A stretch of 64,000 nucleotides of DNA from Perilla frutescens (GCA_026008535.1 BRKX01000010.1:3919001-3983000), one strand, 5' to 3'; counted from the first letter of the stretch, positions 47,568-60,490 are shown. A program made the numbers and translations. Notes: generated by a model from the letters alone, not told the origin.

Positions 47568-48355
47568 GGTTTAATTAGTTTAAATATCACGAATTATTCA
47601 TGATTTTTGGTTTTTAACACCAACTTTAAAATGTTGCCTCCATAACACGAACTTTCATTTTTTTGTAATTACAACATCAGTTTAAGATTGAGTACAATTA
47701 CAAGCACACAAAAATTATATGAAATATTTAATCTATTTGAAAATGTTATACATACAACATAAACTTACATTTTTTTCCAATTATAACATCATTTTTTTTT
47801 TTGCAATTATAACATCATGAAATACTTACATATATATTTCATGGTGCATTTTATATTTTATTTACATGTGTTTGTAATATTATTTAGTATTGTCGTTCTA
47901 TAAATAAATCTGACAGATTCATGTTGTCATATACAAAAAATTGGTTATATTACATGTAGAATATTAATTTAAACTCTATTTTCATATAATTTTTTATGTT
48001 TTTATTTTTCGTAATTATTCACTCAATCTCAAAAGTTTTGTAATTATTTATTTGTGTTCATAAATAATTTATACTCGTACCTCACACAGATAAAATATTA
48101 ATTAATTTACATCAAATTTTCAATGTTAATAAAATAAAACATACATGAGAAATAAAATTGTATCAATGTATTACGAAAAAAATAAGAAAAAAAATAAGTA
48201 TTTCGTATAATTTTTGTGCTTGTAATTATACTCAATTTTGAACTGATGTTGTAATTACAAAAAAATATAAGTTCGTGTTGTGAAGGCAACATTTTAAAGT
48301 TCGTGTTAAAAATCAGAAATGATAAATAATTTGTGATATTTAAACCAATTAACCC
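47568..48355. mobile_element. Non-autonomous Mutator-like element with long terminal inverted repeats
   Basis: The arms 47568-47720 and 48205-48355 are inverted copies of about 150 bp (ends GGTTTAATTAG and, inverted, GGGTTAATTGG; shared ACTTTAAAATGTTGCCT). They are flanked by a perfect 9-bp direct repeat TTAATATAT (47559-47567 and 48356-48364). Long arms plus a 9-bp duplication are diagnostic for MULEs. The 480-bp interior is AT-rich with no transposase and no captured gene that I can recognise. Confidence 0.88.
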
Positions 48356-48364
48356 TTAATATAT

Positions 48365-49169
48365 TGACCTAATTTATTGTCTCAACTTTTAAAGTATCAT
48401 GATTATAAAATCAGCTGATAATTAAAATAAAAAAAAAGTTCAAAAGATTAGGAATTTATTCTATTAAATTAATCGATAAGTCTTGTTGAAATGGTCAATC
48501 AGAGCCTAGATTTATGTTGTAGGATAGAAATTTCCCAGTCTTCACGTAGTCCTGTCACCATCAAAAGTCAAAACTCATAAATTTAAAACAAGAGATATAA
48601 AAAAAAATACGAAATCCAGAAATGAGCTAACATCATTTGAAAACATTAATTAGCATAATTATAATGTTTCGTTAGCATTATGATAATACTTCGTTAGCAT
48701 AAAGATCTATTATCAAATCCTACACGATTTTTATAAGAATTACCAAATTACGGTAATACCCCCGCATGAAAAAAATTTCAGATATTACAGAATTGCCACC
48801 GCCTTTTTCATCAAATATGGACCTTTGATTTTTTATGGATGTGTGGTGTGAGATGTGTTCTCATTTCTCACACAATAGGTTGTTTTTATATAACCCCACC
48901 CCTATATATATATATATATATATTATGTCATCCTTTATATGTATATAAATCATATTTATATGTGTAATCAATGTACATAGTATTAAACAATATTTTTAGT
49001 TAATTAATTCTTTTAGTAGGATACACAATTACCAGATAAATAATTTATTCTACCATAAAAGCACAACGAACCCAATTCTAAATAATTATTCGGCATATTC
49101 CAGAAATCAAAAAATAAAAAGAGATAAAGAAAAATGTATAAAATATGAAAAATCTCTACTTGACAAATG
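48365..49169. other. Gene-free AT-rich stretch
   Basis: No gene is seen. A TAGCATAAT-like motif recurs around 48650-48705, and a (TA)n tract lies at 48903-48924. Confidence 0.5.
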
Positions 49170-49541
49170 AAATCCTCTATCCCACTTTTTCCTATCCCAT
49201 TTGGTGTCCCATTTTGATTTTTATTCAATTTTCATCAATTTTTTTCTTCAATTTCAATTTGTTATGGCTTAGTTTAATTTTATAATTATCATTTAGGGTT
49301 CATTCCACCCAATTAGGGTTTATATTTATTTCTTATTTTTTAGTTAATATAATTGATTAATATGGTTGATTATTCTAAAAGTAGGGTATATAATTTTTAA
49401 AAATTTTAATTTTTAGCAATAAATGTTGATTATGATTTGTAATATTATAATAAAATTTATTTTTGTAACAAATATTTTTAAAATATTAAATTTCATAGTG
49501 GGATATAATAGTGGGACATAAAAAGTAGACCAAAGGATTTT
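49170..49541 (+). mobile_element. MITE of a local family, copy B
   Basis: Closely matches copy A (2634-3008) from AAATCCTCTATCCCA to ...AAAGGATTTTATCCC, including the core GGTTCATTCCACCCAATTAG. Noncoding. Confidence 0.72.
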
Positions 49542-50732
49542 ATCCCTCTACTTGAACCTATTTTCAAGGGTGATGAAGCCACAATCAGACCTCCATAAAG
49601 AAGAGATAAATTCTAACGTGGTTGCAACTCTTCGCAACTCTCCTCCTGCAGTTGACAGGTGTTCTGGGCCCATCAAATTTTAATTATTTGCGGCCCTATT
49701 TTTTATTCAAAAATAAAAGTTTCAGCTGACCAAAAAATTTATCGTGACATTTCAATTATATATTGTAATAGTTCGAAATCGAAATTATTTTATCATCAGA
49801 CAATAAAGATTGGAAATAACAAAAATTGGTTATAAATAGTAAGGGGGTGTAATACATCCCCCTTACATTAGAATTTACTATAAAGAAGATGAATGATTTA
49901 TCACAGTTAATTACCTTGTTATTGTAACTTTTTTAACTTAGAATTTGTTTCCTTGCTAAAATTTTCGTCAACTCGCTTGCCTACTTCTCACCAGCGAGCG
50001 AAGCAACAAAAATTTCGTAAACTCTTGTTCACTGTTGAGAAATTTTTGCCCAAGAGATAATTAAGATAAATACAATGGAAAAAATCGGCCATAATCATCA
50101 GATTCCTATTCCTCGTAGAATAATGGACGATTTAAAATTTTGGTTTCATATCACACCAATTAATAATCGGTTTTCAATGGCTAATTCAATTGCTAGAGTG
50201 ATATATAAAAAATGAAAAAGTTTAATTCCTTCTACTGTGCTTCCACTTCTGAAATATCTCTGCAAAGATAAAGAAAAACTCACATGCATGTACTTAACTC
50301 ATTAATCCTAAATCAATGACTTCAAACAAAGATAATTCTCAATTTTCTCTTACAATAATTTCCACATATATCCGGCCATCAATCCCTACCAATTCTAGCA
50401 ATATGAAAGAAACTAGCAGCAGCAGCATGGATACAGCTTGGGATTATTTTCTACACTTCATGCATGCGATAGCATGAACCATACCCCACGTGATTGCTAG
50501 TCCACGTGTCCATGCAGAAGTGCATGGTTCACTCTTGAAGATGCTCATATCCGTCGATTATCATGTGACATGGATCCACAATCTCAGCCGTAGATTAGAT
50601 AGCTTAGTATTCAAGTGATCGTAGATATGCATAAATACAAATAAGCACACTTGATCTCATTTTGTAATCTCTCTGAACATTGAGTTGAATCTAGATATTT
50701 TTCTCTAAATGAGTTGATTTACAGTTTTAACA
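49542..50732. other. Spacer ending in a probable Copia 5' LTR
   Basis: No gene is recognised. A perfect 9-bp-stem hairpin (GTAAGGGGG ... CCCCCTTAC) lies at 49839-49866. The right end, ...GATTTACAGTTTTAACA (to 50732), is followed by a primer-site-like sequence, so it is probably the end of a Copia 5' LTR. Its left end could not be placed. Confidence 0.4.
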
Positions 50733-51959
50733 TGGTATCCATAGCCTTGATCCATTACTCAATCTGATTTTGAAATTTCCTTCTTCAAACAAATTTTTTG
50801 CTGATTGATTTCTCGACTGTTCATCCCTGATCGATTGAACAATGACAAAGAAGAATACTCAATTCTCCTAGAGGCAAGTTCATGATGAGGAGCTCAGTTT
50901 CATGGGGAATAATCCCCTTGAACAAGGAGAACAAAGTGGCGTGGGAAATATATGCCGCAATCCTGCGATTTCTGAGGTGGATTCAACTCCACAGATCAAC
51001 ACCAACAACAATCGTGAACAATCTGGTGGATTGCAAGTGTGATATACCAAGGTGGAAAGCACAAATAACAGATCTCTGGCCAACGATGAGCTCTATATAG
51101 CTCCTAGTGAGCACCCTGGTATGTCATTAACTGTAGATTTATTTGATAGCCATAATTTCCATAGTTGGAGTAGGGCGGTTAGGAGAGGACTTCTGTCTAG
51201 GAATAAATTGGGAATTATTGATGGAAATCTGCCTGAACCTAGCAAAGAGTCAGTCGATTACATGCAATGGTTAAAGGTAGATTATATTGTGTTCAACTGG
51301 ATATGTAATTCTATGATAAAGGAAGTAGCTAGGGGTTTTAATAATCTAGAAACCTCACAACAATTGTGGAAAGAACTACAGAAGCGGTTTGGAAAGAGAA
51401 ATGGTCCTCGAATATATAAACTGAGAAGAGAAATAGTAACGTACAATCAACATAACCAAAGTGTCATGCTCTATTTCAATAACCTAACAGCACCATGGGA
51501 TGATCTAGCCTTACTCAAAAACTCTAGAACATGTGTTTGTGCAGCACAAAAGGACATTAGGGCTGATGTTGAAGAGGAACATCTTATGCAGTTTTTAATG
51601 GGATTAGATGATTGTTATGAGTCTATAAGACAACAAATACTCATCCTTAGTCCATTACCTAGCCTTAGCCAAGCCTATTCCATGATTCTACAAGTTGAGA
51701 AGCAGATCAAGGTTACTAATCAACTTGAGAAAGTATGGAGCATAATGCACTATATAGTGCACAAAAGGGAGGGTATAAAGGGGACAAATTCAGGAAAAGG
51801 CTCAGTAAAGAAGAAAGAAGTAAACTAAGGTGTGAACACTGTGGAGGCACATGTCACCTGAAGTCAGATTGCTTTGATATTATTGAAGTTCCAGACAGAC
51901 AGACAGATCAGCTAGGTGTTCTAACAACAACATCTTCTACACTTCTTTCTAAAGCTTAA
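50733..51959 (+). pseudogene. Ty1/copia fragment: primer site, leader and gag
   Basis: TGGTATCCATAGC at 50733-50745 resembles the initiator-tRNA-Met primer site (TGGTATCAGAGC) with changes. Gag is open at 51052-51828: LTVDLFDSHNFHSWSRAV, DGNLPEP, QLWKELQKRFGKRN and EEEHLMQFLMGLDDCY are the typical N-terminal DUF4219/UBN2-like copia gag motifs. After a frame change near 51800 a CCHC knuckle follows (CEHCGGTCHLKSDC). The protease and everything downstream are missing: at 51959 the sequence passes abruptly into an oppositely oriented element. Confidence 0.85.
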
Positions 51960-53266
51960 CTATACGTCGGGCCCTTCCCTTTCCTCTTACAAGGCGATCC
52001 TACCTTCTCTTCGTCTTTCTCCTTCGGGTCTTCTTCTTTTTCCTTATCTTCAACTGTCTCCGGTACCTCGAACTTGAATGTTCTCATGCTTATGTTTCCT
52101 TCGGAGAACTGATGGGACATACACTGTCCCAGACCCTGAGGGGCAAACATTTGATACGCAGGGGCCCACTAGTTCATTTGAGGAGTGCAGGAAAATAGGG
52201 ACTCAGTATGATTCACGATCCGAACATTCGAGGGTCCCACTCCTGAGGTTCCTTTAGCATGGGGGCGCAGTACTTGAAATCCAGGGGAACTGTTGAGAGT
52301 CGCCCTTTACAGTTCCAGTTCTACCACTAGGGAGGGATTTTGTTCGGTGGCTTGCTGCTCCGCTAGAGCGTTCACGTGGCCATACTCTGACACCCAACGA
52401 GCCATCAAGGATGAGGAGAACTATGTCAAATTCCCAATCTCAGCTTACATCTCAGGAACACGAGTGATGGTTCTTTGCAGGATATGATACATTATGGGCC
52501 TCCAAGCGGGTGGCGCATGCTCACACATGCGGATGCATGTTTCCAAGTCGAACACACTTCCAGAATCTCCTCCGTAGCCGTTTGTCCATGCTCATCTTTC
52601 TAGATATCTTGCCATGAAGGACAACAACTGCTCGTTACCATCCTAGGTTTTTCTCCTTAACCTCTTGACCCTCTCTTACACGGGGCAGAAAAGAGACACA
52701 TTCTTCCTAGCTGTCAAACGGCGCTTAACCATCTAGAAGAAAATAGCTTAATCAGTCTAGATCATAAAAGGGAAACCTAAGGTTCTCCTGATGTCATATT
52801 ATCATCTAGATTCAAACTACTTTATCCTGCATGCATAGCTCCTTTTAAAGAAATAGATATTTATAAAAATTTTGGTGCCCAAGGTCTTGAAATAGAAATA
52901 TTTACCTTTTCTTTAAGACAAAAATTTGAGAATGAATTTAAATCTTTTTCTTTGTGATCGAGAACTCTTTTTCACAAACTTTTCATCTCAGAAAATCATC
53001 TTACCCGAATACTTTTTACTCGGAATTTCATTCTCACAATTTTTCCCTTATCCATAAAAGAGATATGCTTGCTCAAATCTTTCCTTCCCTATATTCCAAA
53101 AATCATGAATTCAAAATCCAAAATCTCTATACTACCATACCTTGATTTTTGGATAAAAATACAAGGGTGATAGCGAGCTGTAGGTTGCTGCTTTAACTAA
53201 CAATTTATATAAACAAGAGCACTTAGCTTATCTAACAAAGAGACAGGTCTGCAGAGTTGCAAACCT
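51960..53266 (-). other. Internal leader and ORF remnant of the truncated long-LTR element
   Basis: Reading from the primer site leftward this is the internal 5' part of the element whose LTR is 53282-56279. A coding-like stretch on the minus strand (52450-51960) has an in-frame stop near 52290 and ends in a charged segment (DKEKEEDPKEKDEEK, then CKRKGKGP). I do not recognise it as gag, protease or RT. The element is cut off at 51959 by the Copia fragment junction. Confidence 0.45.
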
Positions 53267-53279
53267 GACTCTGATACCA
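53267..53279 (-). promoter_or_regulatory. Primer-binding site of the truncated element
   Basis: On the minus strand TGGTATCAGAGTC begins 2 bp after the LTR end, matching the initiator tRNA-Met primer site of plant retrotransposons. It shows that 53282-56279 is a 5' LTR with internal sequence behind it, not a solo LTR. Confidence 0.8.
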
Positions 53280-53281
53280 TC

Positions 53282-56279
53282 TGTAATAGCCCGGTCCTGA
53301 GAGTGGAATTAAGTAATGGGGACAGGGTGTTAGCTAAGGGATTAATACAATAGATGAAAGATTGACAAAGAAGGTTTTACGAATAAAGATATGATAGGCG
53401 ACGGTTCTCAAAATTACTAGATAATGAAGGAATCATGCTTTGCAAAATGTGATGAATGGAAGGCGAATCAATTAGATACCAACAGGTATAGACCTATTTA
53501 TAGGTCAAAGCAATTAAACAGAATCAACATGCTTAAGCCTCTTCATAGAGAAAATGAAACATAACTCAAGAAACATGGATTATAACTTAATAGGCATCAT
53601 ATATATATATATATATATATAAGGTCATGTTTTGACATTGTTTATAGAATCTCGAATAAAATAGCGATTCTAGAAGTTATAGATAGAGTGAATCAGAGTA
53701 GTAGAATTATAGTGGGTTCAAATACTTTATACTATAGCAAAAACATCTTAGTAGCCAACCCACATCCATAGCCACCAACATCCTCGGCATCTCAACCTGA
53801 AAAATATTTGAAAAAAGAGGGTGTGAACACTAATGTACTCAGTGGGTTTTAAATAAAAACTCTTAAATAAACTTCTGAAATATCCAATAATTAACTGCGG
53901 TATATGGAGAGCAAAATGCAAAAGCCCTCTTCATATCCGCAAAACCTTTTTTTTACTTTTGGTCCCATCCTAACTCAAATCTGATGTCAACTGCACCTTT
54001 AGGCATGCCTTAGGACACAAGAGGGGTTACCTCAAATATCCTTACGAGTTTGCGAGGAATAAACCCAGCAGTGACTCACTTAATGATCAAAGATCACAAG
54101 TCCTCTGAGCTCAAATCCTGCTTAAGCAAAATGCTATATTCCTTTCTTCCTTAACCTTGCTAACAAAACCAAACGTAGAGCAACGTCTAGGACTAATCCT
54201 TTAATTTAGCATGATCTCGGCCTATAAGGGATTTATCACTACCCTAGAGGGCAAACCTTAGCTATACAAGCCTTAGCAAAATATCAACATTCAATTACGA
54301 GGAAACGAACGTATATAAATGCATATTGCGACTAAAGGCAATTCTTAAATATCTCATGCTAAGCATCAACAATACTTAAACATTTCTAGCATATCTAAAC
54401 GTACTTTGAGAGCTCAATTAACATATAATATCTTCATTTCCTTCCTTTTTTTGTACAAAGATCAAACAGGCAGAGCAAAACATTTTATTGGATATCTCAT
54501 TTTCCCTAACATGCTTCTAGAGCTTATTAGCTCAAATTTTAGATGAGTATAGATTTACCCACCTCGATTACTGAATGGAGGACATAGCAACAAGTTGATG
54601 ATCATTTCCCGGGTCTCCACGGGGTTCACTATCTCCTACAAAAGTCGATTATCGACTTAGCGGTCTACTTTGAGATTCCAAAATCTAACTAGAAATCGAA
54701 CGACATTTAAACCTCTATCTTCAACTTGACTTAAATATAGATTGCACGACTTTATGACTTTATAAAATACGAGAAGTAAGAATTTGGGATAACTCCTTTT
54801 TAAAACTCAACACTTAGACGAAAAACAACTAAAAAAAATACTCGAAGAAGGGGTCACCAATGCCGACGGCCTGAAGTCTGACGCACCCAGTGCCGGCTAC
54901 GTGCCTTTGCTGAGGAGGGTACCAGCCCCAGCTGGGTATCCATCCATGGCTAGGCCTGACTTCTGCATTTCTTCTGGGTTTCTTCGACGAACTCGCGAAG
55001 AACACGAAGAACACTTTGAAAATAAAAAGAGCATGCTTTATCAATTTAAATCGACATTATAACAATATGCATGCTATTAACTTGGAAAATAATGATAAGA
55101 ATCGAAATACTAAACTTAGATGGAATTTAATGAAATAACGATAAAATTTAAATACGAAACTTAAACAGAACTTAAACGAAATAAATCGAGAATATCAATG
55201 AGAAATAATAACAGAAATACTATGATGAGAATACAGTAACGAAAGACAGAATAAAATGCGGAATTAAAGTCAAGAAAGAAATAGAATCCGAAGCCGACGA
55301 AAAAAAATGGACGGAGTCGAGTGCGTCGAAGGAAGGTGGCTAGCTCGGTGTCTCATCGAGTCGCAGTGGCGACAAAGCCGCCTTCTACTTTCCGACGGCA
55401 CCCCTAGCACCTTCCCCCACCGTATCCCTTCCACACCACTCCGCTCATCGTCTTGGAGGAACACTCACGAAGAATGTTCTTCGCTCGACTTGAACTTCTC
55501 TCAACTCTCTAGCTTTGAGAATGAAATGGATTTGGAGTGAAAAATGAAGGGAGGGGTGAAGTCCTATTTATAGGAGTGAATTTGCCTTCCAAGGGAAGTC
55601 ATTTCAGTGCAAGAATACTGCAAAAGTTACTCCGGGTTCAGTTAAAAGCTCTTTTATTTGATGTCGAGGTCCAAATGACCTCAGGCACGAAATCCAAAAA
55701 TACCGAGAGGCTCGTTGGCTCGAGTACTATTGAACCATCATGACTCAGGATGAAGAAGAGGTCGTCAAAATAAAGACGAGCCAAGATTCTTTTTACATAA
55801 TTCCTTTTTATTATTCAATCAGACTGACAGATTTTACTCTCGAGCGTTCGATTAACCTCAGAATGGAAATCTATTAACACGAACAGATTCCTTGAGTCAT
55901 TTCCTATAGGAGGGGCTTGACAGAACAAGACTTGGATTAACGAGGAGGATTTCGTAAATTTTTCAAATCACAAACGCACATAAAAGTTACTATTCATAAA
56001 TCATTTAAATGCGCTTTTCATCACTGGAACCTCAAACGACTTCAGAATAAAATTCCAAAAACACCGGCACACTCTTTAAGTTAAAATCTTTCTAACAAGA
56101 TCAAAATCGGTCATAACAGAGTTGAGATCAAAATTTCAAAAATATAATTTCACGAAAATTGACCCCTAAAGTCGTGACTGACATCTAATTACACTTAAAC
56201 CTTATTTAAACCTCTTCCTTAACTTCTTAATTAATCTTAAGAATTCTCTAAATATTATCCAAAAAACTGAGATGTTACA
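53282..56279 (-). mobile_element. 5' LTR (3.0 kb) of a truncated Ty3-type element
   Basis: On the minus strand it runs from TGTAACATCTCAG (56279) to ...CCGGGCTATTACA (53282). It is colinear with the solo LTR at 37766-40940, sharing the promoter-distal block with CCACTGAGTACATTAGTG (here inverted near 53850) and the segment with the conserved run near 55300-55450. No matching 5-bp duplicate is seen at the outer end, as expected for a truncated copy. Frames inside are not genes. Confidence 0.85.
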
Positions 56280-56998
56280 TATTCATGCATGATGAATGGA
56301 ACATATACTATATAAATCTCAATTGTAATATTTATGAATTATTAATTTAGAGTTTTAATGGGACCTAATATTTATAAAGAGATTTTTTAATTTGAAAAAT
56401 TATTATCTTATTATCTTATCGAATTTGATGATTTTTTACAAAGGTCCGCGTCGGAACCAGGAGATTTTATTATTTTAGAGAGTTTATTAATTTATAAAAT
56501 TTTTACTGTATTATTTTAGAGTTTTTGAATTGCGAGATAGACTCACACAAACTCATTATTTATATTTTGGCATTGCATTTCAGTTAGACCTAACTCGACA
56601 AAATTAATATGGATCCACTACAATTGTGTCTTATCGTAATTTTTTTTTTTGTTGTGTGCCATAGCGAGGAATAATTTCAATAACTTGCACACAATATATA
56701 TACACATATATATATTTATTGCGTGTGCGCGTACATATGGCATTTGTGATCACTGTCTTCCTTTATTTAAGTGCTTTTGCATAAATAAAAATATAATCAA
56801 TTTGATGAATTCAATTTACTTTATGCTCATTAATGTTCTACTAGAAAATAAAATAAAATAAAAAAGTATGCCAAACTAAATTGCATATATTTGAACTTAA
56901 TTAGATGTAAAATAGACATTAGTATTAATTATTTATTATTTACACTTTATTTATCGAGCTAAGTAGACAAGATATAGATGTGCATGCAGTAGTCAAAT
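56280..56998. other. Gene-free AT-rich stretch
   Basis: No gene is seen. A (TA/CA)n tract lies at 56693-56717. Confidence 0.5.
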
Positions 56999-57255
56999 CC
57001 CTTCTGAAATTTCGGGCCGGGCCCAAGTACTGGATACCTACACCCGCCCAAATCCTCGACCACCCCACCCACTTTCCTTGCTCCGTTTGCAGCAAAACTT
57101 TCAACAGATACAACAACAATATGCAGAACCAGAGCCTCCCGCAGCTCTTCTGGGACCTGCGGCATTCACTGCCAATGGTGGACTGCTTACCGCATTTCCC
57201 GCAGCGGAACCGCTTCGGGCCGTGCTTCCGCTTGTAAATTGTATTGACTGCGCAG
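56999..57255 (+). pseudogene. WIP-type C2H2 zinc-finger gene fragment (plus-strand copy)
   Basis: Reads KYWIPTPAQIL, then HFPCSVCSKTFNRYNN. These are diagnostic for the first zinc finger of plant WIP transcription factors (TRANSPARENT TESTA 1 family). After that the frame loses the expected HMWGHGSQYRKGP helix and continues in scrambled frames, ending near GCGCAGCCCCT, which corresponds to the later AKPLKDF region. The rest of the gene is absent. An inverted copy lies at 57440-57683. Confidence 0.7.
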
Positions 57256-57439
57256 CCCCTAGATATACATCTAAATATATAAAAATTATAAAATTCAAAT
57301 TAAAATCCCTAATAAAAGGAAGAGAATTAAGTAATTAATTATATATAAACTGCAAGAAGCCGGAGTCGTTGATACTCCGACGACTGCCATGTTACTGCTG
57401 TCATGAGGGGTGTCAGAGAAACATACATACTCCCCTCTC

Positions 57440-57683
57440 AAAGCCGCTCAAAAACTTTTAAGGGGCTGCGCAGTCATTACAAGCCGGAAACCGTTCCGCC
57501 GCGGGAAATGTGGAAAGTAGTTCACCATCGCAGCGAATGCCGCAGGCATCAGAAGAGCTGCGGGAGACTCTGATTCTGCATCTGGTTTGTTGTATGTGTT
57601 GAAATTAAGTTTTGCTGCAACCGGAGCAAGAAAATTGGGTCAAGCCGTCGAGGATTTGGGTGGGTGTAGGGATCCGAAGGGAG
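57440..57683 (-). pseudogene. WIP-type zinc-finger gene fragment (inverted copy)
   Basis: The reverse complement aligns with 56999-57255 along its whole length at roughly 80 percent identity (shared blocks CCCAAATCCTCGAC, CTCCCGCAGCTCTTCTG and GACTGCGCAGCCCCT). It has its own frame breaks and ends in a short AQPLKSF reading near 57455. The two copies face each other across a spacer of 185 bp, so a transcript across them would form a long imperfect hairpin. Confidence 0.68.
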
Positions 57684-57850
57684 GTCTGACGAGGTGGAGA
57701 GCTAAGGTGATGGCGTCGCCGTCGTGGTGATTTGGAGGTGGTGGTGATGGTGGTGATGGGGAAATGTTGTTTAATGTTTAGAAGGTAGGGCTGTTATATA
57801 GAGTTTTATGATTGAGAGAGAGAGAGAATCTAACACCTTATGCAATGTGG

Positions 57851-58240
57851 GATAAAATCGTGTAGTCCACTTTTCATGTCTCACTATTGTGTCCCACTCC
57901 GAAATTTAATATTTTAAAAATATTTATTACAAAAATAAATTTTATTATAGTATTACAAATCATAATCAACATTTATTGCTAAAAATTAAAAATTTTAAAA
58001 ATTATATACCCTACTTTTGGAATAATCAACTATATTAATCAATTATATTAACTAAAAAATAAGAAATAAATATTAAAAAATAAATATAAACCTTAATTGG
58101 ATGGAATGAACCCCAAATAATAATTATAAAATTAAACTAAATCATAACAAATTGAAATTGAAGAAAAAAATTGATGAAAGTCGAATAAAAAATAAAATGA
58201 GACACCAAATGGGATAGAGAAAAGTGGAATAGGTGATTTC
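57851..58240 (-). mobile_element. MITE of a local family, copy C (inverted)
   Basis: The reverse complement matches copies A and B from end to end (GGTGTCTCATTTTATTTTTT and GGTTCATTCCATCCAATTA cores). Noncoding. Confidence 0.7.
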
Positions 58241-58437
58241 ATTTACTGCACTGTGGGATGTTGAAGTGTAACAGTGGGACTGGTTCTTTACTCAATTGAA
58301 TATTGCGAAATTGTTAGTAATTGTCCATAATAGTGTAACATTAATTGGAGCTAGAATTTAATTTGGTAGATGGGTCTTTCCCTTCCTTGTATGAGTGAAA
58401 TTAATTGAGAATAAATTTTCTAGCTACTGTTGAAATC

Positions 58438-58772
58438 TTATATTGTTCATTTGGTGTTGCATTTTCTATTGTACACTCAATTTTTTTAAATTTTTTTTCT
58501 TTGAATTTAACTTTCGGCATGCTTTAGTTTTATTTTACACATATTATTTATGATTCATCATATCCAATTAGAATGCATTATAATTTTTTTTAATATTTAA
58601 TTTTTAATTTTAATTATTAATTGATTATTTAAAAATTAAATACTAAAAGAATTATATTAAACCCTAATTAGGTAGGATAAACCCTAGTAACAAGTGTAAA
58701 ATTAAACTAAAGCATAATAAATTAAAATTAAAGAAAAAATGAATGTGCAAAATAAATGTAACACCAAATATG
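58438..58772. mobile_element. Diverged MITE related to the local family
   Basis: The left half (CATTTGGTGTTGCATTTTC, ATTCATCATATCCAATTAGA) and right half (AACCCTAATTAGGTAGGATAA, AATGTAACACCAAATATGC) are inverted relatives of each other and of copies A-C, making an inverted-repeat element of about 335 bp. Two more diverged relatives can be traced at about 59815-60115 and 61135-61345. Borders are approximate. Confidence 0.5.
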
Positions 58773-58984
58773 CAATAGATGATTTCAAACAACTCAATAG
58801 CTAGAGTGTGAAAGAAAAGGAATTGAGATTGTAAAACTTGAAAAGAGTTGGTGATTTTCAAAGAAGTATTTCGTGACTATTTATGCCCAATAACATGAAT
58901 ACATATATGATCCTCATGTCATTAGCCACACACATACTTGAATTTTCCGGTATGAAATCTGTTGTGACATAATAGGATTATTGA

Positions 58985-59460
58985 ACATAAAACAAACAGA
59001 AAACGTAAAATAGACACAGATTTACGTGGTTCACCAATTTGACTACGTCCACGGGCAGAGAGGAGAATATATTTTATTAAGCGGCTATGTTACAGATTAC
59101 AGATCTCAAAAACCATATACTCCCTCCGTCCCATAATTATAGTCCACTTCCCCTTTTCACACAGATTAAGAAACCACATTTAATATGTATTGAAAATATA
59201 CAATTTACAATAATTATCCTATATTGCCCTTATTTTTTACTATATTAAATAGGTTATATTTGTAAAAGAATATTTAAATACAATCCCAATTTAGAATAGG
59301 ACTATAATTTTGGGACATCCCAAAAAGGAATAATGGACTATAATTATGGGACGAAGGGAGTATATAACATTGAGATAAAACACCAAAATTGGGCTTAAAG
59401 CCCAAAACATAACAGCTCAGCGAAGTAGTAGATTCAAGACATAACAACAAAATCTAATAC
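58985..59460. other. Possible LTR scrap interrupted by a MITE
   Basis: GATTTACGTGGTTCACCAAT and ACTACGTCCACGGGCAGAG (59020-59065) resemble a conserved block seen in many plant Copia LTRs. After the MITE at 59120-59360 the stretch continues with AAAACACCAAAATTGGGC. No coding region. The assignment is from memory of the motif only. Confidence 0.3.
59120..59360. mobile_element. Stowaway/Tc1-mariner-type MITE (241 bp)
   Basis: Starts CTCCCTCCGTCCCATAATTA and ends with the inverted TAATTATGGGACGAAGGGAG. It is flanked by TA (59118-59119 and 59361-59362). It is of the same class as 1501-1964 but with a different inner TIR sequence and much shorter. Confidence 0.9.
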
Positions 59461-60155
59461 AGAAAATGCATGGTAAATAATAGATGAAAAATTGTCATTT
59501 TGATAGACAACGGTGTAAAAAGAATTAAAAAAATATCTCCAATTCGATCAGTTATCAGGCGACGGAAAATACACTGACATCACCATCAGTAAATTCAATA
59601 TCATGCACAAATTAAATCTCCCACCTCATTGAATCTCAAGTGAAACCACATGATATCAACGACGACGGCCATGAGTGTTTTCCATCTCCAAATAACTGGA
59701 CTCGGAATTTTTTTTTTTGAAACTTTGATTATCAAAATGACATTTTCAGACATGGGAACATTTTAAAAATTCGTTTGAACGTTGGGTAATGATCTGTCAT
59801 TTCACATAAATTTTCATGTTGCACCATTTGTACATATTTCACTCCATGTGTTTTCAAATTACAAGTTTTTAATTTGTTGCATTTTTCCTTCTTTTTTTTT
59901 GTGATATAATTTAACTTTAAGATTATTTTTTTGGGTTCACCTCATCGAATTAGCGTATATAATTTTTTTTAGTATTTTAATTCGCAGCCTTCAATTAATA
60001 ATTCATTATTATGGTTAATTATTTCAAAATTTAAATTTTATAATTTTTTTTATTCATTTTTTTGTTGATAAATTTTGATTATGATTATTTGTGTTATAAT
60101 TAATTTTTATGTACGTTTCTTACTGCAATTCATGTGTTGAGTTTCTTGATCAACC

Positions 60156-60490
<335 letters not shown>

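Noticed and set aside
53282..56279. Third solo LTR
   Set aside because: A tRNA-Met primer site follows it on the minus strand and no target duplication flanks it, so it is the 5' LTR of a truncated element.
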